A stretch of 64,000 nucleotides of DNA from an uncultured Bacilli bacterium (GCA_934157235.1 CAKPHH010000001.1:248001-312000), one strand, 5' to 3'. Shown: positions 51,755-60,704, numbered from the stretch's first letter. The notes: generated from the letters alone by a model not told the origin. Numbers and translations: made by a program.

Positions 51755-52814
51755 TACTATCACCATTTACATATATTTGATCTTCTATATCCCAAGACAA
51801 ATATACTTCATCCCCTCTTTTAAAAGGACAATCATTACCAAAGACCATTACAGTCATTACTTTTTTACCTACTTTAATTAATATCTTAGTCATTGATCCA
51901 TTATAAGACTTTTCATATACTTTTCCAAAGACATTGTTCCCCTTAGGTTTTTCAAATGAAACTTGTATATTTTCTGGTCTAACCATTATATAAACTTCAT
52001 CATCCACTTTTTTACTATCTTTATCAATTTTAAATACTACTTCTTCATCCGTTTCAATAGCCTCACCATTATCAATAACTTTTCCTTTAAATATATTAGA
52101 GTCTCCTAAAAAGTTCGCTACAAATAAATTTTTAGGTTTTTCATAAACTTGTGTTGGTGTCCCTATCTGTTCTATTTTACCTTTATTAAGCACAACAATT
52201 CGATCACTCATTGATAAAGCCTCATCTTGACTATGTGTAACATAAATAAAGGTTATACCGAACTTTCTTTGTAATTGTTTTAACTCAATCTGCATCTGTT
52301 TTCTTAATTTCATATCTAGTGCCGATAATGGTTCATCTAAAAGTAATACTTTCGGATTATTAATAAGCCCTCGAACAATCGAAACCCTTTGTTGTTCTCC
52401 TCCTGATAGTTCACTAGGAAATCTCTTTTCATAACCCTCTAAATGTACTAATTCCATCATTGCCTTTACAGACTTTTTTATCTCTTCTTTAGGAACTTTC
52501 TTCATCTTTAATCCAAACCCAATATTATCCTCGATTGTCATCAATGGAAAAAGTGCATAATTCTGAAATATTGTATTAACTTCTCTCTCTTGTGGATCTA
52601 AATTAGTAACATCTACATCATTTATATAAATCTTTCCTGATGTAACTGGATCAAGCCCTGATATTGCTCTTAAAATTGTTGTTTTCCCACACCCAGATGA
52701 TCCTAGTAATGTTAAAAATTCTCCTTCATAGACCTCTAAATTAATGTCCTTGATTACTTCTTTATTTTCATAACTCTTACAAAAATTTTCTAATCTAACA
52801 ATTACCTTCTTCAC
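51744..52814 (-). CDS. potA: Spermidine/putrescine ABC ATPase PotA
   Basis: 356 residues. Walker A GSSGCGKTT, Q-loop FQNYALFPLMT, signature LSGGEQQRV, Walker B VLLLDEPLSALD, H-loop VTHSQDEAL, then a C-terminal TOBE/MalK-like regulatory domain (MVRPENIQVSFEK). GTG at 52814 is selected as the start because GGGTGA lies 5 bp upstream; the reading from 52823 begins inside it. First gene of potABCD. Confidence 0.95.
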   Translation of the reverse strand: MKKVIVRLENFCKSYENKEVIKDINLEVYEGEFLTLLGSSGCGKTTILRAISGLDPVTSGKIYINDVDVTNLDPQEREVNTIFQNYALFPLMTIEDNIGFGLKMKKVPKEEIKKSVKAMMELVHLEGYEKRFPSELSGGEQQRVSIVRGLINNPKVLLLDEPLSALDMKLRKQMQIELKQLQRKFGITFIYVTHSQDEALSMSDRIVVLNKGKIEQIGTPTQVYEKPKNLFVANFLGDSNIFKGKVIDNGEAIETDEEVVFKIDKDSKKVDDEVYIMVRPENIQVSFEKPKGNNVFGKVYEKSYNGSMTKILIKVGKKVMTVMVFGNDCPFKRGDEVYLSWDIEDQIYVNGDSNEK

Positions 52815-52883
52815 TATAATCACCCTATTCTAAAATAAGTATAAAATAATTTACACCAAAAGAAAAGAAAATAATTAAAAAAA

Positions 52884-53405
52884 TTATCTTCTACTTAAAA
52901 TTATCTTTTTATTATCACTATTCTTTGTTTTTAGTAATATAATTAAATTAGAAATAACTACAATACTCTCTGCTAAAACATTCGCATAACTTGCACAATA
53001 TAAATCATAAACAATCCATAAAATATAGGTTATAATTCCTAAAAATACTACTTTCTTACCATGATATGTTAAAGCAAATCCATCATTAACTGATGCGAGT
53101 ATTGAAAACAAAGACCAAACCCCATCATAACTAAATATTCCAATTACTGCATATACCGGCAAAGTACAAAGAAAAGTCTTTTTATCATCTTTAAACTTAA
53201 TATATAAATAATCCCTAACCATCTCAAAACATATTACCAATAGTCCTGTATAAGCCCCTAAAAATATATAGTTAAGTAGGAAGAAAGCACCCGATACAAC
53301 TTGTAAAACAAGCAAATTATCATTTTTATTTTTCCAATAACTAACTATCAAAAATAGCCATGCCAGTACCGCTGTAATCTGTGCTAAATAAAAATTCAAG
53401 TCCAA
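52884..53405 (-). CDS. YgjV family membrane protein
   Basis: 173 residues with about six short TM segments. LNFYLAQITAVLAWLFLIVS and the following SYWKNKNDNLLVLQVV match the YgjV family (PF10688 type). The function is unknown. AAGGTGTTG precedes the start; it follows the YfhO gene by 12 bp, so the two are probably co-transcribed. Confidence 0.85.
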   Translation of the reverse strand: MDLNFYLAQITAVLAWLFLIVSYWKNKNDNLLVLQVVSGAFFLLNYIFLGAYTGLLVICFEMVRDYLYIKFKDDKKTFLCTLPVYAVIGIFSYDGVWSLFSILASVNDGFALTYHGKKVVFLGIITYILWIVYDLYCASYANVLAESIVVISNLIILLKTKNSDNKKIILSRR

Positions 53406-53417
53406 AACAACACCTTC

Positions 53418-56045
53418 TTATATTATAAACTTAACTAACCAAACCAAAATAATTCCCACATATAGAACCATTACTCCAACAAATAATGAACTATAAGTAT
53501 AATAAGCAAAATCTCCTAAAATCTTATTAGAACTAATTTTCTTATAACCAAATCCCATTAAAATAAATACTATAGTTGCTACTAAAGAAATGATTAATCC
53601 TTTTTCTAAATCTTTATTATGATATGTATAAGTAATACTATTTTGTCCTTTTTCTACCTTAACTCCTAAAATTCCACCAAACATTTTAACAATATCACTA
53701 TCTTCTCCATTAACTATAACACTATAATTATCACTATAAGATACAGGTATAACTAAGTATCCATCTTCTTTAACAGTTGCCTCAATCTTAATTTTATTTT
53801 TATCAAACAAAACACTATAATCAAACTTACTATTTTTAACAAAATCTTCATATTTATTAACACTCATTGTCGCAATGCTTAATTTAGAAATATCAATTGG
53901 TTTAATTAATTTTATCTTTACACTAATATCTTCATTCTCATAAACACCTAAATTATAAGTACCATTACTAGTCTTAGTAGGATAACTATCACTATATAAC
54001 TCATCATTAATATAAATAAGCGCTATATTTTTAAGTTCTCCTTTAACACTTTCATCTAAAGTCTTCATAAGATCTAAATATAATATAGATTTTTCTCCAA
54101 CTTTAATATCATACTTAATATAATTATCATTACTCTTAATAACCACTCTTCCATCTTCATCTCTAGAAATACCTTTAATATCATTAGCTTCATAAATATT
54201 AAATAAATCAGAAGAAGAAGTAATACTCTTATATATTTTATTTTGATAAGTAAAAGTATCATTCGTATCTATATTAAAATTATCTTTAGCTAAATACAAA
54301 TAATTCAAATCATAATTTAACTCATAGAAATTATATCCATACTTACTACTCTTCAAAGTATAGAATTCATCATCTATGTCTTTATCCGTAAAGAAATATT
54401 TATTAGAAAGAATAGTATCACTAAATAAAGTACCACCATTAGAAAAGATCATAGTCCAAAAACTTGAATAACCTAATTTTTTATAAAAAACTAATGAATC
54501 TCTATTTACAAGTGAAGTAAAATGATCAATAGCTTGATAATTACTAGCAATCCCATCATTAACAACAAAATCTGTCATATCCGAAACTTCAGTCTTCAAC
54601 TTATAATAATTATCAGAATCTTTGTTTTCTATATTATTAAGAGCTTGATAAGAACCCTTAATCATTCCTTGATAATCTCTAATTCCAATATATAAAAATG
54701 TATTAAACATAATATTACTAATAATAACTATATACATCAAAGTCTTATATATCTTTTCATTTCTAAATAAGTTTAACCCAATATTAATACCAAATATAAC
54801 TATAGATAACAAAGTAAGTATTATAAATGCCTTTTTAGCATAAATCATTGTAATATTATAAACCGCTACTTCTAAGTCTTTATATACCAATTTAAATGTA
54901 ACAATATAAAGAATAGTCAATAGAATAACACCCAATATACTAACTATTTTTAATATCTTATCGGAAACAGCTATTTTAATTTTAATTGCTTTAATACTAA
55001 AGAAGTAACTAGCTCCTAATACTAATAAATAAAATAATATAAAGCCATATCTATTAGGAAAAAATGAATAAGACATAAAATGAAATACTTTGTTTAATGG
55101 TTCTACAATATAAGGAATGAGTAATATTAAAAGTGCCGATATATACCATTTAAGAAATTTTTCATTACCTTTTCTATTTATTATTAATAAACAAGTAAAA
55201 GTAACTAATAAAATAGATATATTAAAGAAATTCAACTTATCAAATAAACAGCCAAGTAAATTACTAAAAATACTATTAGAAGTATTAGAACGAGCAGATT
55301 CAAATATTTGTTTAAGTGTCGGATAAGAAATAAACATTGTCATTCCCATTGGTAATATTGTAAATATACCCAAACTAAGCATTGCCTTTTTCTGCTTCTT
55401 TTTACTAACATTACACTTAATATAAATAAACGCTAATAAAAATATAAATATAATCATCATATAAGCTAAATAAAATGAAAAACATATTGTTAAAAATAAT
55501 GTAATCCCATACATATAAGGCTTATCTTCACTAATTAATTTTTTAAGTCCCACTACAATTAATGGAAACATATAAACAACATCCATCCAAGCTGTAATCT
55601 GATAATTAATAAGGCTATAACCACTAAAAGCATATAATAGTGCTAAGAAAATAAACATCTTATTATCTTTCTTAAATAAGTACTTTAAAGAATACAAACA
55701 AGTAATCGCAGAAAGTACCATCTTTATCATCACAACTAAAGAAATTGCTAAATAAATATCACTTCTTTTAAAAAATAAAACAATAAAATTGATTGGACTA
55801 ACTAAATAATAAGAAAATATTCCAAAGAAACTTTCTCCTCCACCTGATGTATAATCAACCAGTAATGATCCATTTCCTAAGAAAACATCCCATAAATGAT
55901 AAAAAAGAGCTGATACTTGCGTATATAGATCTCCTGTTAGGACAGTATTATTTCCAAATGGATAAATACCAAGAAATAGAAATAAAATTAATAATATTGC
56001 AGTAGAAACACCTCCTACAATAAAATAATCTTTATACTTCTTCAT
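53418..56045 (-). CDS. YfhO family integral membrane protein
   Basis: 875 residues, about 14 TM helices. The first about 450 residues resemble the GT-C-like membrane core (NNTVLTGDLYTQVSALFYHL, LLVDYTSGGGESFFGIFSYY). A large extracytoplasmic region (about 470-850) precedes one last TM. YfhO of Bacillus glycosylates lipoteichoic acid, so a cell-surface glycosyl-transfer role is likely but unproven. The ATG at 56045 follows AGGTGGTAATT; the longer start lies inside that site. Confidence 0.88.
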   Translation of the reverse strand: MKKYKDYFIVGGVSTAILLILFLFLGIYPFGNNTVLTGDLYTQVSALFYHLWDVFLGNGSLLVDYTSGGGESFFGIFSYYLVSPINFIVLFFKRSDIYLAISLVVMIKMVLSAITCLYSLKYLFKKDNKMFIFLALLYAFSGYSLINYQITAWMDVVYMFPLIVVGLKKLISEDKPYMYGITLFLTICFSFYLAYMMIIFIFLLAFIYIKCNVSKKKQKKAMLSLGIFTILPMGMTMFISYPTLKQIFESARSNTSNSIFSNLLGCLFDKLNFFNISILLVTFTCLLIINRKGNEKFLKWYISALLILLIPYIVEPLNKVFHFMSYSFFPNRYGFILFYLLVLGASYFFSIKAIKIKIAVSDKILKIVSILGVILLTILYIVTFKLVYKDLEVAVYNITMIYAKKAFIILTLLSIVIFGINIGLNLFRNEKIYKTLMYIVIISNIMFNTFLYIGIRDYQGMIKGSYQALNNIENKDSDNYYKLKTEVSDMTDFVVNDGIASNYQAIDHFTSLVNRDSLVFYKKLGYSSFWTMIFSNGGTLFSDTILSNKYFFTDKDIDDEFYTLKSSKYGYNFYELNYDLNYLYLAKDNFNIDTNDTFTYQNKIYKSITSSSDLFNIYEANDIKGISRDEDGRVVIKSNDNYIKYDIKVGEKSILYLDLMKTLDESVKGELKNIALIYINDELYSDSYPTKTSNGTYNLGVYENEDISVKIKLIKPIDISKLSIATMSVNKYEDFVKNSKFDYSVLFDKNKIKIEATVKEDGYLVIPVSYSDNYSVIVNGEDSDIVKMFGGILGVKVEKGQNSITYTYHNKDLEKGLIISLVATIVFILMGFGYKKISSNKILGDFAYYTYSSLFVGVMVLYVGIILVWLVKFII

Positions 56046-56099
56046 AATTACCACCTAACTATCTAAAAACAAAATATAGCTCTTTTAATTTTATCTTTT

Positions 56100-56867
56100 T
56101 TATTCACTAATCATATCATTTGTAACCACTATATCGCTACTAGCAAAAATTACATCACTACAATTTTTCTTTGTATCAACTTTAACAATACCATATTCAC
56201 AGTTAACATCAGAATTCTTTTTACATTCACTACTATTAGTAACACCATATTGATAATATCCTTGATCTGTTAAAATATAACCATTTGTCACTTTTAAGAT
56301 CTCTTCACCCTTACCAAATTTATGAATTAAATTCTTAACTGTCTCATTACCTTTTTTAATTAGTACATAAAGAGACTTATCTTCAATCACTCCATATAAA
56401 ACAGGAGAGTTCTGATTAAAATAATGTAAGAAAAACATATTATTATACTCTCTATACAAAGAAATATTCATTGCTTTAAGTCCATAGAAAGCTGAACCTT
56501 TTTCTTCTAATTCTTTATCAATTAATTTTAATTTACCATCAAAAGAGTATAACTTACCATCATTAGTAATAAGCGTATTTCTAATAATTTTATCAAATAC
56601 TATATCTGTCTCTATTTTCTTACAATTATTATTAGTTTCATCATATATTTTGTTAGCAAATTCATATAATTCACCCTTATTAGTTATAAAAAATCCCTCA
56701 CCTGAATCTTTTATTTCCTTCATCGCCGGACACTTAAATTCCGTATTATTCTGCACTAAAGAACAGTTAGACTTCTTTGTCCCTTCAGTTGCTGCTCTCT
56801 TACCACATCCAGCCAATAAAAACACACATAAAGTAATCCCCATGATGCCTAAAAACTTTCTTTTCAT
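56100..56867 (-). CDS. Lipoprotein with repeated G-x-L-Y motifs, copy 1
   Basis: 255 residues. Signal peptide and lipobox LLAGC (Cys21). Short segments recur at about 30-45-residue steps: ITNKGELYEF, ITNDGKLYSF, VIEDKSLYVL, LTDQGYYQYG. This suggests RCC1-like or other propeller blades. The end shares YGVTNSSECKKNSDVNCEYG with the paralogue at 57140-57976. Extracytoplasmic; role unknown. Confidence 0.7.
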   Translation of the reverse strand: MKRKFLGIMGITLCVFLLAGCGKRAATEGTKKSNCSLVQNNTEFKCPAMKEIKDSGEGFFITNKGELYEFANKIYDETNNNCKKIETDIVFDKIIRNTLITNDGKLYSFDGKLKLIDKELEEKGSAFYGLKAMNISLYREYNNMFFLHYFNQNSPVLYGVIEDKSLYVLIKKGNETVKNLIHKFGKGEEILKVTNGYILTDQGYYQYGVTNSSECKKNSDVNCEYGIVKVDTKKNCSDVIFASSDIVVTNDMISE

Positions 56868-56945
56868 TCCTTCAACACCTCTTCAAATCTTAAATAATTC
56901 TAAAGTAATTATAACACGACATATTTTTAATTTCTACTGAAAAAA

Positions 56946-56980
56946 TTAAAAAGAAGAAAATTCTAAAAAAAATCTTCTTC
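56946..56980 (-). terminator. Terminator after tRNA-Arg
   Basis: GAAGAAGATT pairs with AATTTTCTTC (one G-T pair) on the - strand, followed by T-rich DNA. Confidence 0.65.
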
Positions 56981-57002
56981 TCACTATAATTTAAATCATA
57001 AA

Positions 57003-57079
57003 TGGCGTCCTCGATGTGATTTGAACACACGACCTATCGCTTAGGAGGCGATTGCTCTATCCAACTGAGCTACGAGGAC
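57003..57079 (-). tRNA. tRNA-Arg (CCT anticodon)
   Basis: 77 nt with encoded CCA. Acceptor GTCCTCG/CGAGGAC, D-arm TAGCTCAGTTGGATAGAGC, anticodon stem ATCGC/GCGAT with loop CTCCTAA (anticodon CCT, reads AGG), T-arm GTGTG-TTCAAAT-CACAT. A TGTTATAAT extended -10 element lies just upstream. Confidence 0.94.
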
Positions 57080-57139
57080 AAAACCATTAACAAGATTATA
57101 ACACCAATTACCATTCTTTAAAAGCCTAATCTATAAATT

Positions 57140-57976
57140 TTATCTCTTATATACACCAGTATATAGTTTATTATAATCAGATTTCATTATAAGATAATAA
57201 TTATTCATATAATATATTTCATCATATGCATCACTTAAAGTCTTATCCTTAACTATTCCATATTCACATTCAATATCCGCATACTTCTCACATTCATTTT
57301 TATTAGTCACCCCATAAACATAGTATGCTTTATTAGTTTTAATATAAGAACCATAAATTCCCACCAAAGTCTCGCCATCAGAAAAAGTATATAATTTCTT
57401 TCCCTTACCTATATAATCAGAAGAGAAAGTTCCAGTTCCATTTTCATACACTTTATTATCTTCAACTATTCCATATTTCAAATTAATATCTAAATACATA
57501 TTCAAAATTATTATATTCTCATTATAATCATATAAATCATAAGGAAAACCCATAACCCACCCATCTATTCTTTTCTCATTGCTTATATCTACATAATTTT
57601 CTCCATTTTGTAAATATACCTTTTTATCACTAGAAATAATTTTATTATAAATAAATTTTTCAAAAGAAGCATCGATATTTACTTTTCTACAATGACTACC
57701 AGTTGTTGAATATTTCTTATCTAAATTAAATTCGTATAAAGCTCCATCATCACTAATAAAATTCATCCCAACAGTACTAATATCTTTTATCTTATTCAGT
57801 GGAACCTCACAATCCCACTTATAAGTAAAATCCATTTTATCAATTACTCTTTTTTCAGTTTGAGTAATTTTATCTTTACCATTTTCATTATTATTCTTAA
57901 CCGAAACATTATTACTACAACCACTAACCAAAATCACTGCTAAAACTAAAATTATTAAATACCTTCTTTTTATCAC
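57140..57976 (-). CDS. Lipoprotein with repeated G-x-L-Y motifs, copy 2
   Basis: 278 residues. Signal peptide with lipobox LVSGC. Segments FISDDGALYEF, ISSDKKVYLQNG, GIVEDNKVYENG and KTNKAYYVYG repeat as in the paralogue, and ECEKYADIECEYGIVK closely matches copy 1. Identity elsewhere is modest, so this is an old duplication. A GTG start is chosen because GGTGATAGAT precedes it; upstream ATG/GTG readings include that site. Lies upstream of tRNA-Arg. Confidence 0.7.
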   Translation of the reverse strand: MIKRRYLIILVLAVILVSGCSNNVSVKNNNENGKDKITQTEKRVIDKMDFTYKWDCEVPLNKIKDISTVGMNFISDDGALYEFNLDKKYSTTGSHCRKVNIDASFEKFIYNKIISSDKKVYLQNGENYVDISNEKRIDGWVMGFPYDLYDYNENIIILNMYLDINLKYGIVEDNKVYENGTGTFSSDYIGKGKKLYTFSDGETLVGIYGSYIKTNKAYYVYGVTNKNECEKYADIECEYGIVKDKTLSDAYDEIYYMNNYYLIMKSDYNKLYTGVYKR

Positions 57977-58064
57977 ATCTATCACCATCACTTTAAATAA
58001 TTTGTAAAATTATTATAACGCATAATTAAAAATTCATAAACAAATAAAAAACTTATCACTCATC

Positions 58065-58093
58065 TTGCCAAAAAGAATCACATATGATATTAT
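58065..58093 (+). promoter_or_regulatory. Promoter of the convergent small RNA
   Basis: TTGCCA (58065-58070), exact 17-bp spacer ending TGA, TATTAT (58088-58093): a good extended -10 promoter with no ORF behind it. Confidence 0.6.
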
Positions 58094-58120
58094 GAATATG
58101 TCAAGGAAACTTGTACAAAA

Positions 58121-58162
58121 TAAAAAAGGGAATACTTAATGTTTTCTGTGAATTAAGTACTC
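58121..58162 (-). terminator. Terminator of the toxin mRNA
   Basis: On the - strand GAGTACTTAAT pairs with ATTAAGTATTC (one G-T), followed by CCTTTTTTATTTT. It lies about 60 nt beyond the toxin stop, inside the antisense RNA gene. Confidence 0.75.
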
Positions 58163-58176
58163 ACCTAAAGGGTTTT

Positions 58177-58210
58177 GCACCTAGTCACATTAGTGATTAA
58201 GTGCTTTTTA
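58177..58210 (+). terminator. Terminator of the small RNA
   Basis: GCACCTAGTCAC and GTGATTAAGTGC pair with one mismatch, followed by TTTTTAT. Confidence 0.75.
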
Positions 58211-58221
58211 TTTGTTTATTA

Positions 58222-58296
58222 TCACTTGTAAAGCAAAATAATTAGTAGGATGATGATAATAAATAGCCCAAATACTAAGAAATCTTTCTTATTCAT
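58222..58296 (-). CDS. 24-residue hydrophobic peptide, candidate type I toxin
   Basis: ATG AAT AAG AAA begins a 24-codon frame ending TGA. The peptide starts MNKKDFLVFG and is then a continuous Ile/Leu stretch ending LLYK, i.e. a single TM helix with positive ends, as in Fst, TxpA and BsrG toxins. AGAGAGGAGGTGG is a very strong ribosome site. It can pair with CCTCT just upstream, so translation may be blocked by structure. Candidate -10 elements lie at 58337-58342 (with TTGCTA 17 bp before) and 58350-58355. Confidence 0.65.
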   Translation of the reverse strand: MNKKDFLVFGLFIIIILLIILLYK

Positions 58297-58393
58297 TAAC
58301 ACCACCTCCTCTCTTTAGAGGTAAGCACCTAAATCCATTATGTATTCCTATTATATTATTAGCAAAAACTATAAAGCATACTACAATAATTTC

Positions 58394-58918
58394 TTAATTT
58401 GTAATTATTTTATTAACTGGAATATCAAACTCATCACTAAAATTTTCCTCGATTAAACACTCCTTATAACACAACCCAATACTTATAATATTTTTCTCAG
58501 CCAAAAATCGATCATAATATCCACCACCATAACCAATCCTATAGCCTTCTTTATTAAAACAAACACCAGGAGTTATACAAACAGTCTTAGAAAAATCTAA
58601 AACCGGAGTACAGTCACAAGTAGGCTCCAAAATATTTCTATACCCTTTTTCCAAATCATCGAAACTTTCAATATAATAAAATCTCATCATTTTCCCATCT
58701 ATTCTAGGTACCGCGACTCTAAAACCAGACCCAAAAAAATAAGTAATTAGTCTTCTCGTATCAACTTCATCCTTTAAAGACACATATACGAGTATCGTCT
58801 TTGCTTCCTTAACAAACTCCTCCTCAATCACTTTTCTAAAAATAGCTTCATCTTTCTTATCTTTTTTAAGTATATTCTTTCGAACTTCCAAATATTTTTT
58901 TCTTAAATCTTCTTTCAT
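58394..58918 (-). CDS. 5-formyltetrahydrofolate cyclo-ligase
   Basis: 174 residues. Converts 5-formyl-THF to 5,10-methenyl-THF. KEDLRKKYLEVRKNI at the start, VPRIDGKMMRFYYI, and the hallmark GYRIGYGGGYYDRFLA near the end are all present. ATG at 58918 is used because the family begins near KxxLRK; an in-frame ATG at 58933 is possible. Neither has a Shine-Dalgarno sequence, and the gene starts just after the RNase J terminator, which is unusual. Confidence 0.9.
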   Translation of the reverse strand: MKEDLRKKYLEVRKNILKKDKKDEAIFRKVIEEEFVKEAKTILVYVSLKDEVDTRRLITYFFGSGFRVAVPRIDGKMMRFYYIESFDDLEKGYRNILEPTCDCTPVLDFSKTVCITPGVCFNKEGYRIGYGGGYYDRFLAEKNIISIGLCYKECLIEENFSDEFDIPVNKIITN

Positions 58919-58932
58919 AAAAAAATCATACA

Positions 58933-58958
58933 ATAAAAGACTAGTAAAAACTAGTCTT
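58933..58958 (-). terminator. Terminator between the RNase J gene and the cyclo-ligase gene
   Basis: AAGACTAGT-TTTT-ACTAGTCTT perfect 9-bp stem on the - strand, followed by TTATTG only; it may act as an attenuator. Confidence 0.7.
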
Positions 58959-58962
58959 ATTT

Positions 58963-60615
58963 TTATATTTCTTGAACAACAGTAATGATCATTGGTTTAG
59001 CACCAGTTTCTTTATAAAAGAATTTACCAAGTACTTCTCTAACATCATTTTTAATTTTTGAATAGTCAACTCTACTAGCATTAACATCAATATTTGCTTC
59101 GATTGTCTCTTTTGAAATTTTCTTTGTCTCTTCTAATAAATCATGACTTTCTTTAACATAAATAAATCCTCTTGTAAGTATTTCCGGTCCTCCGATTATT
59201 GTTTTACTTTGTTTATCCAATGTACAACTAATAATTACAATACCATTTTCTCCAAGCATTTCACGATCTTTTAAAACCAAGTCTCCAATATCACCATTAC
59301 TATTTCCATCTATTAATATCTCATCAACTTCAACATGTTCTACTGAATTAGTATTTTTACCATTAACTAGTTCTAGTACATCACCATTTTGTTTTAAAAT
59401 GATATTTTCCTTAGAAATTCCTAACTCTTCAGCAATCTCTGCATTTGCATATTGATGACGATATTCTCCTTTTACAGGGAAATAATACTTTGGATTCATC
59501 AAATTAATCATCAACATCAAATCCTCACTTGAAGCATGATGTAGTAAATGTTTCTTACTTGATAAAGAAACAGCATTAGCACCCAACATAGCAATTTCAT
59601 CCATAATAAGTGCCATTCTCTTTTCAATACCTGCATAACTTGGTTCAGTTATAAAGATTGTATCAGTTTCTTTAATTTTTATATAGCGATCAAAACCATT
59701 AATAATTCTCTCTAAATTAGCAAAAGGTTTTTCCTTCTCATCAGAAATAAATACAACAACATCTTTATTTTCAAGATCATTTAAACTACCAATTCTATTC
59801 TTATCAATAGTTAAATATCCTTCATCTATCGCTCTATTAATAGTCTCTTGTAATCCTTTTCCCATAATAACAATTTTCCTATGAGTTTTAGAAACTTCAT
59901 TAAATATTTCTTGAACTCTATAAAAATGTGTTGGGAAAACTGTCGCAATAATTCTATTTGGATTACTAGAAAGAACCTCTCTAATAAAACCAGCTACCCT
60001 ATTATTAGGACTGGTATGTCCAAATCTATCAGCATATATTGACTCACACATTAAACATAAAACACCTTGTTTTCCAACATATGCAAGTTTTCCAATATCT
60101 GTCTTATAAATATTAGGAACTGTAGAATCAAATACGAAATCCCCTGTATATACAATTGCTCCATCTTCTGTATATAAAACATAACATAAAGAATCTGGAA
60201 TTGAATGTGTAACACTTATTGGGAATAAAGCATTTTTACCAAACGTAATTTTAGAATGAGGTCTAACTTCTTTAAAGTTAGTTCTTTCTATTTCTTCCTT
60301 TGACATATCATTCTTAACGATTTCCAAAGTTAACTTTGCTCCATAAATTGGAATATCTGGTAACTTTGCCAAAATATCAGGAACAGCCCCCATATTAGAT
60401 TCATGTCCATGCGTTAAAAAGATACCCTTTACATTCTTTTTATTTTTAATCAAATAATCAAAATTAGGAATAATATAATCTATACCTAAATTTAAATCAT
60501 TATCGTATTTTAAACCAGCATCAAAAACGAAAATATCTCCATCTACATTAACAATATACATGTTTTTTCCATTTTCATTTAATCCGCCTAAACTAAATAT
60601 TTTAATTTTACTCAT
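58963..60615 (-). CDS. rnj: RNase J family protein with degenerate metal site (J2-like)
   Basis: 550 residues, MBL fold and beta-CASP domain. The expected HxHxDH is HGHESN at 69-74, so the Asp and last His are replaced by Ser73 and Asn74. Other sites remain: THSIPDS, YTGDFVFD (Asp), PKYYFPVKGEYRHQ. HLLHHASSEDLMLM replaces the usual SGHxS. B. subtilis RNase J2 is also weakened in this motif and works with J1; a J2-like partner or scaffold role is likely. RNase III lies upstream. GAAAGGAG precedes the ATG. Confidence 0.88.
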   Translation of the reverse strand: MSKIKIFSLGGLNENGKNMYIVNVDGDIFVFDAGLKYDNDLNLGIDYIIPNFDYLIKNKKNVKGIFLTHGHESNMGAVPDILAKLPDIPIYGAKLTLEIVKNDMSKEEIERTNFKEVRPHSKITFGKNALFPISVTHSIPDSLCYVLYTEDGAIVYTGDFVFDSTVPNIYKTDIGKLAYVGKQGVLCLMCESIYADRFGHTSPNNRVAGFIREVLSSNPNRIIATVFPTHFYRVQEIFNEVSKTHRKIVIMGKGLQETINRAIDEGYLTIDKNRIGSLNDLENKDVVVFISDEKEKPFANLERIINGFDRYIKIKETDTIFITEPSYAGIEKRMALIMDEIAMLGANAVSLSSKKHLLHHASSEDLMLMINLMNPKYYFPVKGEYRHQYANAEIAEELGISKENIILKQNGDVLELVNGKNTNSVEHVEVDEILIDGNSNGDIGDLVLKDREMLGENGIVIISCTLDKQSKTIIGGPEILTRGFIYVKESHDLLEETKKISKETIEANIDVNASRVDYSKIKNDVREVLGKFFYKETGAKPMIITVVQEI

Positions 60616-60674
60616 TAATATCTCCTTTCTAAATTAATAAATGATATAAAGACAATCGCAAAAATTGCATAGTC

Positions 60675-60703
60675 ATTATATCATTAAATCTCAATTTTTT
60701 CAA
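60675..60703 (-). promoter_or_regulatory. Promoter of the RNase J gene
   Basis: TTGAAA (60703-60698), exact 17-bp spacer, TGA-TATAAT (60680-60675). A 5'-UTR hairpin (GCAA-TTT-TTGC with flanking pairs) lies between it and the start. Confidence 0.75.
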
Positions 60704-60704
60704 A

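Larger units (their letters stand above)
58100..58210 (+). ncRNA. Candidate antisense RNA (type I antitoxin)
   Basis: A promoter at 58065-58093 and a terminator hairpin at 58177-58210 (GCAC...GTGC with TTTTT) bound about 110 nt without any plausible ORF. It contains an 11-bp hairpin at 58130-58162, and CACCTAAA at 58163-58170, which is complementary to TTTAGGTG near the 5' end of the opposing toxin mRNA. Its 3' part is complementary to the toxin mRNA's 3' UTR. This layout matches type I antitoxins such as RatA, SR4 and par RNA II. Confidence 0.55.

Noticed and set aside
58130..58210. The two hairpins at the small RNA as a transposon end or 6S RNA
   Set aside because: No inverted terminal repeats or transposase remain, and the length and open-bubble shape of 6S RNA are missing; convergent terminators explain them better.
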